Assembly (NCBI RefSeq): GCF_016587375.1 | Contig: NZ_BNJG01000002.1 | Span: 1,426,001-1,490,000, forward strand | DNA length: 64,000 bases | Origin: Ktedonobacter robiniae | GTDB lineage: Bacteria > Chloroflexota > Ktedonobacteria > Ktedonobacterales > Ktedonobacteraceae | Direction: 5' to 3' | Shown: positions 54,163 through 62,274 of the stretch, in pieces | Numbering within the stretch: the first letter of the stretch is position 1 | Layout: each line of letters begins with the position of its first letter | Notes under the pieces: generated by a model | Told to the model about the DNA's origin: nothing | Seen by the model: the letters and a program-made list of their open reading frames with translations, nothing else | The model's database searches: none | Made by a program: the position numbers and the translations under genes

Positions 54163-55220
54163 GCATAACGCCAGCCAGACACCCTTCTCGCGTTGGAGAG
54201 AGCCTCTACAGTGCGCTCCTCTACCTCTACCCACGCCAGTTCAGACAAGAGTATGGTCGGCATATGTGCCAGGTCTTTCTCGACTGTTATAGGGATGAGC
54301 TACACTACAGGGGTAGTCTAGCGCGCTTCTGGAGTTCCATTTTTTACGACACTATAGCGAGTGCTGGATCAGAACATATGCATTCTCTAATAGTGCGTTG
54401 CAAACGCCTGCTTGGTCTGGAACAACGCCACGCGCTAGCGTCCGCATCCATCAGCCTCAATGTTGGCTCACTTACTGACATTGGACGCAAACGTGCAGTA
54501 AATGAAGATACGATGATCTCTATTGTGCCAGAAGATCCGAATATTATGGCTCATAAAGGAGCACTTTTCGTTGTCGCCGATGGTATGGGTGGACATATGA
54601 AGGGAGAGGTTGCCAGCAATCTCGCAGTGAAGTATATACATGAGACATATTATCAGGATACCAGTGAGGATCCACAGGTAGCGTTGTGTCATGCAATTGA
54701 AGTCGCCAATCGTGAGATATGTCGCCACAATGATGAACAGTTGGGTAATGAAGATCAAGAAGCTCGGAAGAACGGAATGGGAACGACCTGCGTGGCGGCA
54801 GTCCTCAAAGACAACTTCATCTACATTGCTAACGTTGGCGACAGCCTAGCTTACATTGTTCGTAGTAATCGCTTGCTTCAACTTGCGCAAGATCATTCCT
54901 GGGTCGCGGAACAGGTACTCCTGGGGAAATTAACGCCCGAAGAGGCAAAAAATCACGACAAGCGCAACGTTATTACCCGTTGCCTGGGTACTCAAGCCGA
55001 TGTAGAGGTTTATACAACATCTGAGCCGGCTCAGGATAGTGATATTCTGGTTCTTTGCACCGATGGACTTCACGCTCTTATCGGCGAAGATGAAATGCGC
55101 AGTATTGCGCAACAATATAGCCCGGAGGAGAGCGCACAACGTCTGATCGCGCGAGCAAATGAGCAAGGCGGACCTGATAATATAACCGCAGTTGTGGTGC
55201 GTATCTCACTTGCAGCCTAA
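54159..55220 (+). CDS. PadR-linked prefix domain fused to a PP2C-type protein phosphatase
   Basis: 353 residues. Residues about 15-75 (GESLYSALLYLYPRQFRQEY, GRHMCQVFLDCYRDEL) match the short prefix domain usually found at the start of permeases encoded next to PadR genes. Instead of membrane helices it is followed by a complete PPM/PP2C phosphatase domain: TDIGRKRAVNEDT near 110, VADGMGGHMKGEVA near 140, ANVGDSLAYIV near 230, LCTDGLHALI near 300 and EQGGPDNITAVVVRI at the end. The metal-binding Asp residues are present. It should dephosphorylate Ser/Thr residues in the cytoplasm. A link of the phosphatase to PadR-controlled signalling is inferred from the overlap. Confidence 0.88.
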   Translation: MSITPARHPSRVGESLYSALLYLYPRQFRQEYGRHMCQVFLDCYRDELHYRGSLARFWSSIFYDTIASAGSEHMHSLIVRCKRLLGLEQRHALASASISLNVGSLTDIGRKRAVNEDTMISIVPEDPNIMAHKGALFVVADGMGGHMKGEVASNLAVKYIHETYYQDTSEDPQVALCHAIEVANREICRHNDEQLGNEDQEARKNGMGTTCVAAVLKDNFIYIANVGDSLAYIVRSNRLLQLAQDHSWVAEQVLLGKLTPEEAKNHDKRNVITRCLGTQADVEVYTTSEPAQDSDILVLCTDGLHALIGEDEMRSIAQQYSPEESAQRLIARANEQGGPDNITAVVVRISLAA

Positions 55221-55237
55221 TTATTCGTAACGCTCAA

Positions 55238-55290
55238 GCAAAGAAGGAGCGTCTAACTCAAATAAGATGAGTTAGACGCTCCTTCTTTGC
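55238..55290. terminator. 23-bp-arm perfect hairpin between convergent genes
   Basis: 55238-55260 and 55268-55290 pair perfectly around a 7-nt loop, between the PP2C gene (stop 55220) and the dienelactone hydrolase gene (stop 55310, minus strand). Confidence 0.75.
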
Positions 55291-55309
55291 AGGTTAGTTA
55301 TAACGCAAT

Positions 55310-56071
55310 TTAGCTATAGCTGGCGATAAAACTTAACATCTGTCTCCAGGCATCTGATGAAGCCTCGGCGTAATCGCTGGCACGGCGATCAAAGAAGCTA
55401 TGGGGAGCGCCCTCGTACACCAGAATCTTTTCCTCGATACCCTTCTGTTGTAGCTTCGCCTCCAGCTCGCGCACATCGCTAACGGGAATCCCCTGATCAG
55501 CCCCACCAAAGAGACCTAGCACTGGATACACAATTTTATCGGCCTGCTCCAAAGCAGTAGCACCACCGCCAAAGGCTCTTTTAAGGCCTGCGTAAAAGGC
55601 GATAACGCCCTTAAAACCGAATTCTGAACGAGTGGCAGACTGCAGCGAGAGCGCGCCACCCATGCAAAAGCCAACTGGGAAGGTTGCGCCCTGCGCATCA
55701 GCATTCTCGCGCAGATAGTTTAATCCAGCCTGCACATCCTGGAAAAAGGTATCCAATTTTACCTGCTGCACATGAGGCATAAACTCGAACGACTCGTCGC
55801 GTGAAGATATGCCAGCAGTACGACCAAAATAGTCGATAGCGATAGCCGAAATGCCAACCTCCGCGAAACGTAGCGCCAGCTCTTTGTAAAACTGATGTAG
55901 GCCTCGCACATCAGGATAGATGATAACCTGGCCCTTGCCTGGCTTCTCGGGACGCGCAAAGTAGGCCATAAAACGGGTGCCATCCGCAGAGTTTAAAACT
56001 ACATCATCACCCTGAGCAGTCCCACGTTCGCCATCAGGAATAGGTGGACGCGCATTATCGTCATAACACAT
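55310..56071 (-). CDS. dienelactone hydrolase family protein
   Basis: 253 residues. Unlike the paralogue at 27.4 kb it has the classical Cys nucleophile in VGFCMGGALSLQSA, with Asp in LFGGADQGIPVSDV and His in GAPHSFFDRRASDY. QVIIYPDVRGLHQFYKELAL is the family N-terminal block. It hydrolyses dienelactone-type or related esters in the cytoplasm. AAGGAG supports the start. Its 5' side opens on an 880-bp gene-free region. Confidence 0.9.
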   Translation of the reverse strand: MCYDDNARPPIPDGERGTAQGDDVVLNSADGTRFMAYFARPEKPGKGQVIIYPDVRGLHQFYKELALRFAEVGISAIAIDYFGRTAGISSRDESFEFMPHVQQVKLDTFFQDVQAGLNYLRENADAQGATFPVGFCMGGALSLQSATRSEFGFKGVIAFYAGLKRAFGGGATALEQADKIVYPVLGLFGGADQGIPVSDVRELEAKLQQKGIEEKILVYEGAPHSFFDRRASDYAEASSDAWRQMLSFIASYS

Positions 56072-56330
56072 TTATAGATTCTCCTTCTTAACTAAGACAT
56101 AATCAAGAGATGTTTTTTTCTGCTAGAAGAAATAGCATCTCGACTTTTTTCTCACGTATAAGTAGATGGAAAAAGCAACATCTCTTGTGTTACACCGACT
56201 GTATAGGCCAGCCTGATAACTGGGAGATGACATTTATATTATCTCCCATAGGTTACTTCAAATACAACTACATTATGAAGCGCCAGGCAGGATAAACACG
56301 CTTAAAACATACATTTTCGCCGGAGATAAG

Positions 56331-56400
56331 CCAGCCAGGTTGTCAATTTTGCCGCAATGGTTTCGTGAAACCATTGCGGCAAAATTGACAACCTGGCTGG
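56331..56400. repeat. 70-bp near-perfect palindrome with TTTCGTGAAA core (candidate parS-like site)
   Basis: 56331-56364 and 56367-56400 are perfect reverse complements (34 bp each) around the 2-nt GT. The central 18 bp ATGGTTTCGTGAAACCAT matches the centre of the palindrome upstream of parA (63351-63408) except one base. No intact gene ends beside it, and it lacks a T-run, so a terminator role is unlikely. The core resembles, but does not equal, the canonical ParB site. Confidence 0.55.
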
Positions 56401-56556
56401 AATCTTTATTACTTGGTGGTAAACACCAATCTTCGAACAACTTGACACGAATCGTCGAACAGACTGGCTCTGCGCTTTTGCTTGCATTGCTGTGTCTCTT
56501 CTGAATATACTTGGGACAGAAACGGATTGGCATTGAGTATGAAGGAGAAGAAATGA

Positions 56557-56841
56557 GATGCAATCCCGTATCCCGAAAACTGCGTTGGTTCATGTTATCT
56601 GCATATTGAGATGAACTACCTGGAATATATGGGTCTGATTGAACTCTTTGAAAGCAAGGCCGCGAGCCAGGCAATCGAGCGCAAAGACTAATATAAAAAG
56701 ATCTACGAGACCATCCTTCACGATACAGAAAAAGTTGCGCAGGTGATGACGCATCATGGGTTCATTCAGCCAGAGCGTCTACCAGAGCAACGTGAGTTTC
56801 TTCATTTGGGGCATAATCGGCGAAAACACGATGCATTTTGA
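56557..56841 (+). pseudogene. unrecognised gene remnant with in-frame stop
   Basis: One frame reads HIEMNYLEYMGLIELFESKA, is cut by TAA at 56689-56691, and continues YKKIYETILHDTEKVAQVMT and HHGFIQPERLPEQREFLHLG to TGA 56839-56841. The charged, alpha-helical sequence looks like real protein but I do not recognise the family. A ribosome site AAGGAG precedes an ATG at 56553 in a different frame, so a frameshift near the 5' end is also possible. The rest of 56072-56957 holds no gene. Confidence 0.4.
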
Positions 56842-57054
56842 CCGCAACGCCCATGGATCCTGTGGTTCGTGCTGATGATAAAGGATGCGGTTCATTGTTT
56901 GGCACAATCTGCACGTTCCCCTTTGGTTATGAGTTTGCAAACACGCCCTAGTACTAGTTTCCGGTGCAAAACACACAAATTGGCTTAAAAAGCTGCTTAG
57001 TAGCAACCTATCGGTCTTTGAAGTGATAGGTTACTTTTGTGTCTCATTGATAGA

Positions 57055-58494
57055 TCATGCTCTCCTTGAAGCCGCCTGCTTCTTCGCAGCTTTGGTGACT
57101 TGCGCTTGGGCGATATGGCGCAGGTTACTGGCAATGACGCCCAGGCCCAGCCACTGCTCCATCCCCTCCTGCCCGTGATAGGCACATTTACGCAATCCAT
57201 AATCGCGTCTCAAGCTGGCAATTCTGCCCTCGATTCCTGTACGCCATCGATAGGCCCGCTTCCATCGTCGCGTCCGTTCTACCGCTTGCCGCAGAGGTGA
57301 AACCTTCCCTACTGCTGGGATAGCCACCACCTCGACTCCTGCCGTGAGAGCTTGTATCTCGGTGTTCGCGGAATGAACCCCATGATCTCCAGTGAGCATC
57401 CTTGGGGGATGATCAAAGAGACGATGATGATGATCCAACGCCTGGAGCCCTTGTCCATGCTCATGCGGTGACTCCAGGATCTGGAACCGGGTCACGATTC
57501 CTCCCTCCACCTCGTCGAGCACGACCTGTCGGCCAAACTCTACAGGTGCAGCGCCTTTGTGGCGCGGAATGAGACGCGTGTGAGGTTCGAACAGGCTGAG
57601 CACTTTGTCGCTAGCCGCCACCTGCTTGCCTTCCAAGACCCTGGTGCGTGCCTGGATGATGACACGTTCGACCAGAGGGAGAAGAGGCTGAACCTCAGCC
57701 AGCAGGCGCTCTGCCTGCTTCTCAGCTTGGTGGATCAAGTGCGTTCTCACCTGCTTGGCTTGCCGCACCATCTGCTCCGTTGTGGTGATCAACTGCTGAT
57801 AGAGGGTTCTCAGTTGGTCAGCTTGCCATTCCTGCTGCTGTTCCCCCGCCTCTGCTCTTCGCACGAGTTGATGGAGCTTTTGGGCCACCTGACGCACTCT
57901 TCGTACTCGCGAGCGGCAGACCTCTGCCGTTTTAGCGAGTGTGCCTTCCACCAGGGGTTTAGCTCGCGCGACGAAGCGGGAAAGCACCCGGGCGCTATCG
58001 ACCCGGAGGCCGCTATCAGTTGGATGATGGATGGTGGTCTGCACACAGGTGCCATCCAGACGCAGTTTCCCCCCTTTGATCACCTTTGCTTGAGCGGCAA
58101 GCTCAACCACTCGATCGTTGAGCGCATGCATGGTGTCAGGACGGATGAAGTGTGCCCAACGAATCAAGGTGGTATCATCGGGAACATGCTCAAAGTAGAC
58201 GCGAGAGAACCAGCGTAGCACCAAGCTATCATTGACCCGGTCCTCGGTTTCCTGGAAGCTCCATTGATAGAGGTGTTTGACGATGAGCAGGCGCACGATG
58301 ACTTCCACCGGCGTCGAGTGACGACCACACCCGAGCGTTTGGGGGTGCCGCCGCGCCAGATCCGCTTTTACTTGGCTGAAGAGCCTATCGTCGTCGAGGA
58401 GTCTATCCAGCTGTCTGAGCACGGGATCGGTCTGAGCTGCCACCTGAGGAACCCGAGCAAACACATCTTCTTCGGCATACCTCTCAATCAGCAT
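57055..58494 (-). CDS. ISNCY-like transposase
   Basis: 479 residues. N-terminal HTH-like domain (VKADLARRHPQTLGCGRHST, PVEVIVRLLIVKHLYQWSFQ, VPDDTTLIRWAHFIRPDTMH), catalytic core with KLRLDGTCVQTTIHHPTDSG (first Asp), a long coiled-coil insertion, PRMLTGDHGVHSANTEIQAL (second Asp) and TGIEGRIASLRRDYGLRKCA (Glu). AGGAGGT precedes the ATG. The frame is intact, so the element may be active. Confidence 0.88.
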   Translation of the reverse strand: MLIERYAEEDVFARVPQVAAQTDPVLRQLDRLLDDDRLFSQVKADLARRHPQTLGCGRHSTPVEVIVRLLIVKHLYQWSFQETEDRVNDSLVLRWFSRVYFEHVPDDTTLIRWAHFIRPDTMHALNDRVVELAAQAKVIKGGKLRLDGTCVQTTIHHPTDSGLRVDSARVLSRFVARAKPLVEGTLAKTAEVCRSRVRRVRQVAQKLHQLVRRAEAGEQQQEWQADQLRTLYQQLITTTEQMVRQAKQVRTHLIHQAEKQAERLLAEVQPLLPLVERVIIQARTRVLEGKQVAASDKVLSLFEPHTRLIPRHKGAAPVEFGRQVVLDEVEGGIVTRFQILESPHEHGQGLQALDHHHRLFDHPPRMLTGDHGVHSANTEIQALTAGVEVVAIPAVGKVSPLRQAVERTRRWKRAYRWRTGIEGRIASLRRDYGLRKCAYHGQEGMEQWLGLGVIASNLRHIAQAQVTKAAKKQAASRRA

Positions 58495-58512
58495 CGTGCC
58501 TACCTCCTGTAC

Positions 58513-58965
58513 TTATCCTTCCTTGGGAGTCTTCGTCTGCGTCTTGCGGCCTCGCTTGGATGGCGTGAAGACTCCGACCACACGTTCAGTGATCTCCTGC
58601 CTTGTTTCAGGCTGGATGAGTTGTACCCAACGAAGAAGGGTGGTATCGTCTGGGGCTCGCGAGTCTGGAATCCGACAAAACCACTGCAACAGTGGGCTCT
58701 TGCGAACCTGCTTTTCCGTTTGCTCAAAGCCCTAATTGAAGAGCTGTTTGAGGACAAACAACCTCAGGATCACTTCCACAGGCGTGGAGTGACGTCCGTG
58801 CTGGCTGGTCAACCGATAGCGTCGTGCCAGGTCCGCTCGGACGTGTTCCAGCAGGTCCTCATCGTCGAGCAACGCATCCAATCGTTTGAACAGAACGTCG
58901 CTCCTCGTGACCTCCTCAGGTGCCTGAGCGAGCTCCTCATCGAAGGGAGCATGTGTAATGAGCAT
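58513..58965 (-). pseudogene. truncated transposase related to the ISNCY enzyme
   Basis: MLITHAPFDEELAQAPEEVT through HGRHSTPVEVILRLFVLKQL parallels the N-terminal domain of the downstream transposase but is clearly a different sequence. A TAG at 58732-58734 sits where the relative has Trp (QLFN-GFEQTEKQV), after which the frame continues with DDTTLLRWVQLIQPETRQEI and ends at 58513 without a catalytic core. AAGGAGG precedes its ATG. It ends 19 bp before the start of the full transposase, so it could be an ancestral first ORF or a relic. Confidence 0.65.
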
Positions 58966-59087
58966 ACCCTTTCCCTCCTTTAGAACTTGTTTTTCACCTC
59001 ATTTATGTATTTTACCACCAATTCCACTTCACATTCCTGATCCTGAGTCGTCTCAACAGCCTGTTTTGCACCGGAAACTAGCACTAG

Positions 59088-60751
59088 TATTACAACGAGA
59101 CTTATTGGGGTATACTGAAAGGAAGTCTGTTTCTGGAGGTGAAGCTCGATGTCTCTTGTGTTCGATGTCACCGCCGACCAGCTGACTCCTCTGGGCCAAC
59201 TGGCTGTGCAGGACTTGACCTCGGAAGAGGGGGCTTCCCTGGCCGAAGAACTGGTTCACTACCACCAGCACTTTGCGTCATTGTTCTACCGGCGCGAACA
59301 GCGCGAGTGGGCGGCGATCTATTTGCGCGGACTGCTCACGGCAGATGTGCCCCGCAAAAACATCGAAGCGATGGCCCTGCGCCTGTTGGGAGTGGGACCG
59401 CATGCGGAATGGCAGGTGCGCGCTCTCCAGCAATTCATTGGAGAGGGGAAGTGGGGCGATGACGCCCTGTTGGCCGAACATCAGTGCCTGGTGAATGAGA
59501 CGCTCGGCGAAGAGGATGGTGTCCTCATCATTGATGGCTCCGACTTTCCCAAGCACGGGCGGCATTCTGCAGGCGTGGCGCCCCAGTGGTGCGGAAACAC
59601 CGGAAAAAAGGATAACTGCCAGGCGGGCGTCTTTCTGGGCTATGCGAGCCGCAAGGGCGCGACGCTCCTTGACCGGCGTCTCTACCTGCCTGAGCCCTGG
59701 TTTACTGAGAACCACCAGGTGCTGTGGCAGGACTGCCAGATTCCCGACGAGATCCGCTTTCAGACCAAGCATAAGTTGGCAGCCGAGCTGGTCGAGAGAA
59801 TCACGGCCTCTAAGCGGCTGAGAGCCCGCTGGGTGGTCTGCGACGAGGGATATGGCGACTCCCCAGCCTTCCTGCAACGGCTGGACGCGACGGGGTTGTG
59901 GTATTTGGCCGAGGCCCCGCGAGATACCAAGGTCTGGCCACTGCTGGAAACGGATGGGCAGACCCCGCGTTCGCTTCCGAGCAGCTGGGTTCCCCCGCAG
60001 ACGCGCTCGCGCAAAAGACCAGTCCCACAGCGAGAGCGACTGCACCCCGCGAGTCCGGCCAAAGTGCCGCTAGAGGATCTTGCCAAGCAGTGGCCTTCTT
60101 CCGCCTAGCAGCGCTTTCGTCTGCTGGAGGGATACAAGGGCCCGCTGGTCGCTGATTTTCTCGTGCTACGCGCGGTGTTGCCCCTCAATCGTTTGCCTGG
60201 CCCAGAGGTCTGGGCCGTGATCCGGCGCAAAGTCAGCGGTGAGGACTCAGAGCCGGAATGGAAATTTTACCTGAGTAACGCTCCCCGTGAAATGCCTCTC
60301 TCAACCTTTGTGCGGGTGAGCGGGATGCGCTGGCCGATCGAGACCTGTTTTGCCGAATGTAAGGGAGAACTGGGCATGGACCACTATGAACTGCGGTTCT
60401 GGCGCGGGTGGCACTATCACATGACACTGGTCATTCTGGCTCATCATTTCCTGGTTGGCTGGCGACAGCGCCTGAACCAGAGAGAGGGGGATCCTGCACC
60501 CGACGACCACGCGTCCCTTGCCCACAGCGGCTGAGGTGCCTGACCTGGATGCGCATCCTTCTCTGCCACTCAGCCTTGCTCAGGTGCGCTTGCTCTTGCA
60601 GGTTGCCTTGCCCCAGCCCGTGCTGGATCTGCCTGCAGTCCTGGCGTTGATTGCTTATCAACAACGCCACAACTACGCCGCCTATTGCTCCCATCGCAAG
60701 CGCCTTCTTGCCCAGTTACAGGGACTGCGCTGGTAAAGTCTCGTTGTAATA
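59088..60751. mobile_element. IS701-like insertion sequence, 1.66 kb
   Basis: Perfect 16-bp terminal inverted repeats TATTACAACGAGACTT (59088-59103, reverse complement 60736-60751) with CTAG directly flanking both ends (59084-59087, 60752-60755), the 4-bp target duplication typical of IS701. It carries one transposase gene damaged by a stop and a frameshift. Confidence 0.85.
59149..60736 (+). pseudogene. IS701-family transposase, broken
   Basis: From ATG 59149 (GGAGG upstream) the IS701 core is clear: LIIDGSDFPKHGRHSAGVAP (first Asp), QAGVFLGYASRKGATLLDRR, ARWVVCDEGYGDSPAFLQRL (second Asp) and MRWPIETCFAECKGELGMDH (Glu). A TAG at 60106-60108 interrupts PSSA-QRFRLLEGYKG where the family has Trp. 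A frameshift near 60490-60520 moves the last 70 residues (AEVPDLDAHPSLPLSLAQVR) to another frame ending at 60736. Two lesions make it inactive. Confidence 0.85.
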
Positions 60752-60754
60752 CTA

Positions 60755-60913
60755 GCCCATGCGATTTACAGCTACTATGGTAGTATGCAACTGCTGGATT
60801 ACCAGGGACAACCAATATGGGTAGTCAATGAGGGTGAATATCACATCTTAAACATCTTTGATCTGACGATTGATCAACTTTTTAAGAAATACGCTTTAGC
60901 CCATGGACAGTAA
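60755..60913 (+). pseudogene. small orphan C-terminal fragment
   Basis: Immediately after the IS701 border the frame reads AHAIYSYYGSMQLLDYQGQP and IWVVNEGEYHILNIFDLTID, ending at TAA 60911-60913; an ATG at 60785 would give 42 residues. The frame runs straight into the IS boundary, so it is probably the 3' end of a gene interrupted by the insertions. Family unknown. The rest of the gap to 61069 holds no recognised feature. Confidence 0.35.
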
Positions 60914-61068
60914 AGAATGTGCTTGATTTCTATGCGATACGTTATAGCTATGAGGATGCTATATATTTTCCAGATGACTTCACTGAGCATTCTGGCGGCA
61001 TTAGTTTCACCCATGATATGGGGTCGCCAACGTCTTCTCTCCTCCCCACTACTCAGCATCATAAATGC

Positions 61069-61145
61069 TTGCTTGAAGCAACTTAAAAAGGAGCAGACAT
61101 ACGCGAAATGCGTATGTCTGCTCCTTTTTAAGTTGCTTCAAGCAA
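61069..61145. terminator. 36-bp-arm perfect hairpin after parB
   Basis: 61069-61104 and 61110-61145 are perfect reverse complements around GAAAT, 2 bp past the parB stop (minus strand), with internal A5/T5 tracts. Likely the terminator of the parAB operon. Confidence 0.8.
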
Positions 61146-61147
61146 AG

Positions 61148-62215
61148 TTACTTCACAGAGCTGACTATTTGCTGCACCATATCCTGAATTTGTAACAAGA
61201 GATCGTGCTCTTCTTCAAAGATTTCTTCATCATCACTTCTGGCGGACACTAACCTCTGGTAGTCGCTCAAGTAGCGCAGAATCGTCTTAAGCTTTGTCTT
61301 ACGCACACGCTCTTGAGACATGTTGGTAACCTTAGAAGGTTCACCTTGATCACTTTCACTGAGGCGCTCTCTGGCAGAAGCCGATACTGAACTCTGTTCA
61401 GCAGAGACACTTATTTCACTTGCCAGTACAGCATTTACATTAGCACTTGTAGCACTCTCATCCTCAGCCAGCAGACCTTCACGTTTTCGACGCTTGAGTT
61501 CTTCAATATATCCGGGAAGGTCTTCAGTCGTAAGCTTTCTATTAAGCAGCTGCGCAATAATCTGAGCACGCTCTGTGACATCTTCAATATCAAGCAGGTA
61601 GATGACAGCACGCATACTATCTGTCTTCATCTCGACAAAAGCCTGGATATCTGCCGGTGCTTTTGCCAGGCGCAGACGGTTGCGTACATAACCACGATCT
61701 TTCTTAATCGCGCTTGCAACCTCTACCTGAGTCAGTCCCATTTGATCAATCATAATCAAGAAAAGCTTGCCCTCTTCCAAAGGTGAGAGATCTTCGCGCT
61801 GAATATTCTCTGTCGCGGCCAGAGTAGCCATATCTTGATCAGACCATGAATGAACAATAACCGGCAGTTTCTTGAGGCCCGCTCGCTTAGCAGCTTCGCG
61901 CCGTCGATGGCCAGCAGTTAATTGATAAGTGCCAGGACGTTGAGGGTGAGGGCGCGCAACCAACACGCCCTGGAAGCCGTGGCTAGCAATAGTCTCTGAA
62001 AGCTGCTGCAGGCTCTCTTCCTCCATGGCTACGCGCGGCTGAAAAGGATTATCAAACAACAAATCGATATCGATTTGTTGGGGCTGCTTTTCGTGAAGCA
62101 AGCGCTGCTCTTCTTCCTGAACCTTGGAAGTAAAAATGCTTGAAGCAAGGCCATTGGCGGTTGCTGTCCTGAGGTAACCTACATCTAAGGCTGATTTTTT
62201 AGATCTCCCTGGCAC
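61148..62215 (-). CDS. parB: ParB/RepB/Spo0J family partition protein
   Basis: 355 residues from a GTG at 62215 with AGGAGG 5 nt upstream. N-terminal CTP-binding/nuclease-like domain: LLFDNPFQPRVAMEEESLQQ, TAGHRRREAAKRAGLKKLPV, ATENIQREDLSPLEEGKL; then the HTH MGLTQVEVASAIKKDRGYVR for centromere binding; an acidic linker; and a basic and helical C-terminus for dimerisation. It loads on parS as a clamp and, with ParA, segregates the replicon. It lies 59 bp downstream of parA in one operon, ended by the 36-bp-arm hairpin. Confidence 0.93.
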   Translation of the reverse strand: MPGRSKKSALDVGYLRTATANGLASSIFTSKVQEEEQRLLHEKQPQQIDIDLLFDNPFQPRVAMEEESLQQLSETIASHGFQGVLVARPHPQRPGTYQLTAGHRRREAAKRAGLKKLPVIVHSWSDQDMATLAATENIQREDLSPLEEGKLFLIMIDQMGLTQVEVASAIKKDRGYVRNRLRLAKAPADIQAFVEMKTDSMRAVIYLLDIEDVTERAQIIAQLLNRKLTTEDLPGYIEELKRRKREGLLAEDESATSANVNAVLASEISVSAEQSSVSASARERLSESDQGEPSKVTNMSQERVRKTKLKTILRYLSDYQRLVSARSDDEEIFEEEHDLLLQIQDMVQQIVSSVK

Positions 62216-62274
62216 ACGTTCCTCCTAGCGTTTAACGGTTTCAATAGCAGAGAAAGCTCGATTGAACAGTGTAA

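Larger units (their letters stand above)
56958..59077. mobile_element. ISNCY-like insertion sequence, 2.12 kb
   Basis: Perfect 16-bp terminal inverted repeats TTTCCGGTGCAAAACA (56958-56973, and reverse complement 59062-59077), flanked by CTAG on both sides (56954-56957 and 59078-59081), consistent with a 4-bp target duplication. It contains a full-length transposase and, upstream of it, a truncated relative. The right border is only 10 bp from the left border of the next IS. Confidence 0.8.

Noticed and set aside
57559..58983. Plus-strand frames of over 200 codons opposite the ISNCY transposases
   Set aside because: Antisense to clear transposase domains; no family resemblance.
60917..61195. 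92-codon hydrophobic frame before parB
   Set aside because: Runs through the 36-bp-arm hairpin and into parB antisense; no ribosome site.
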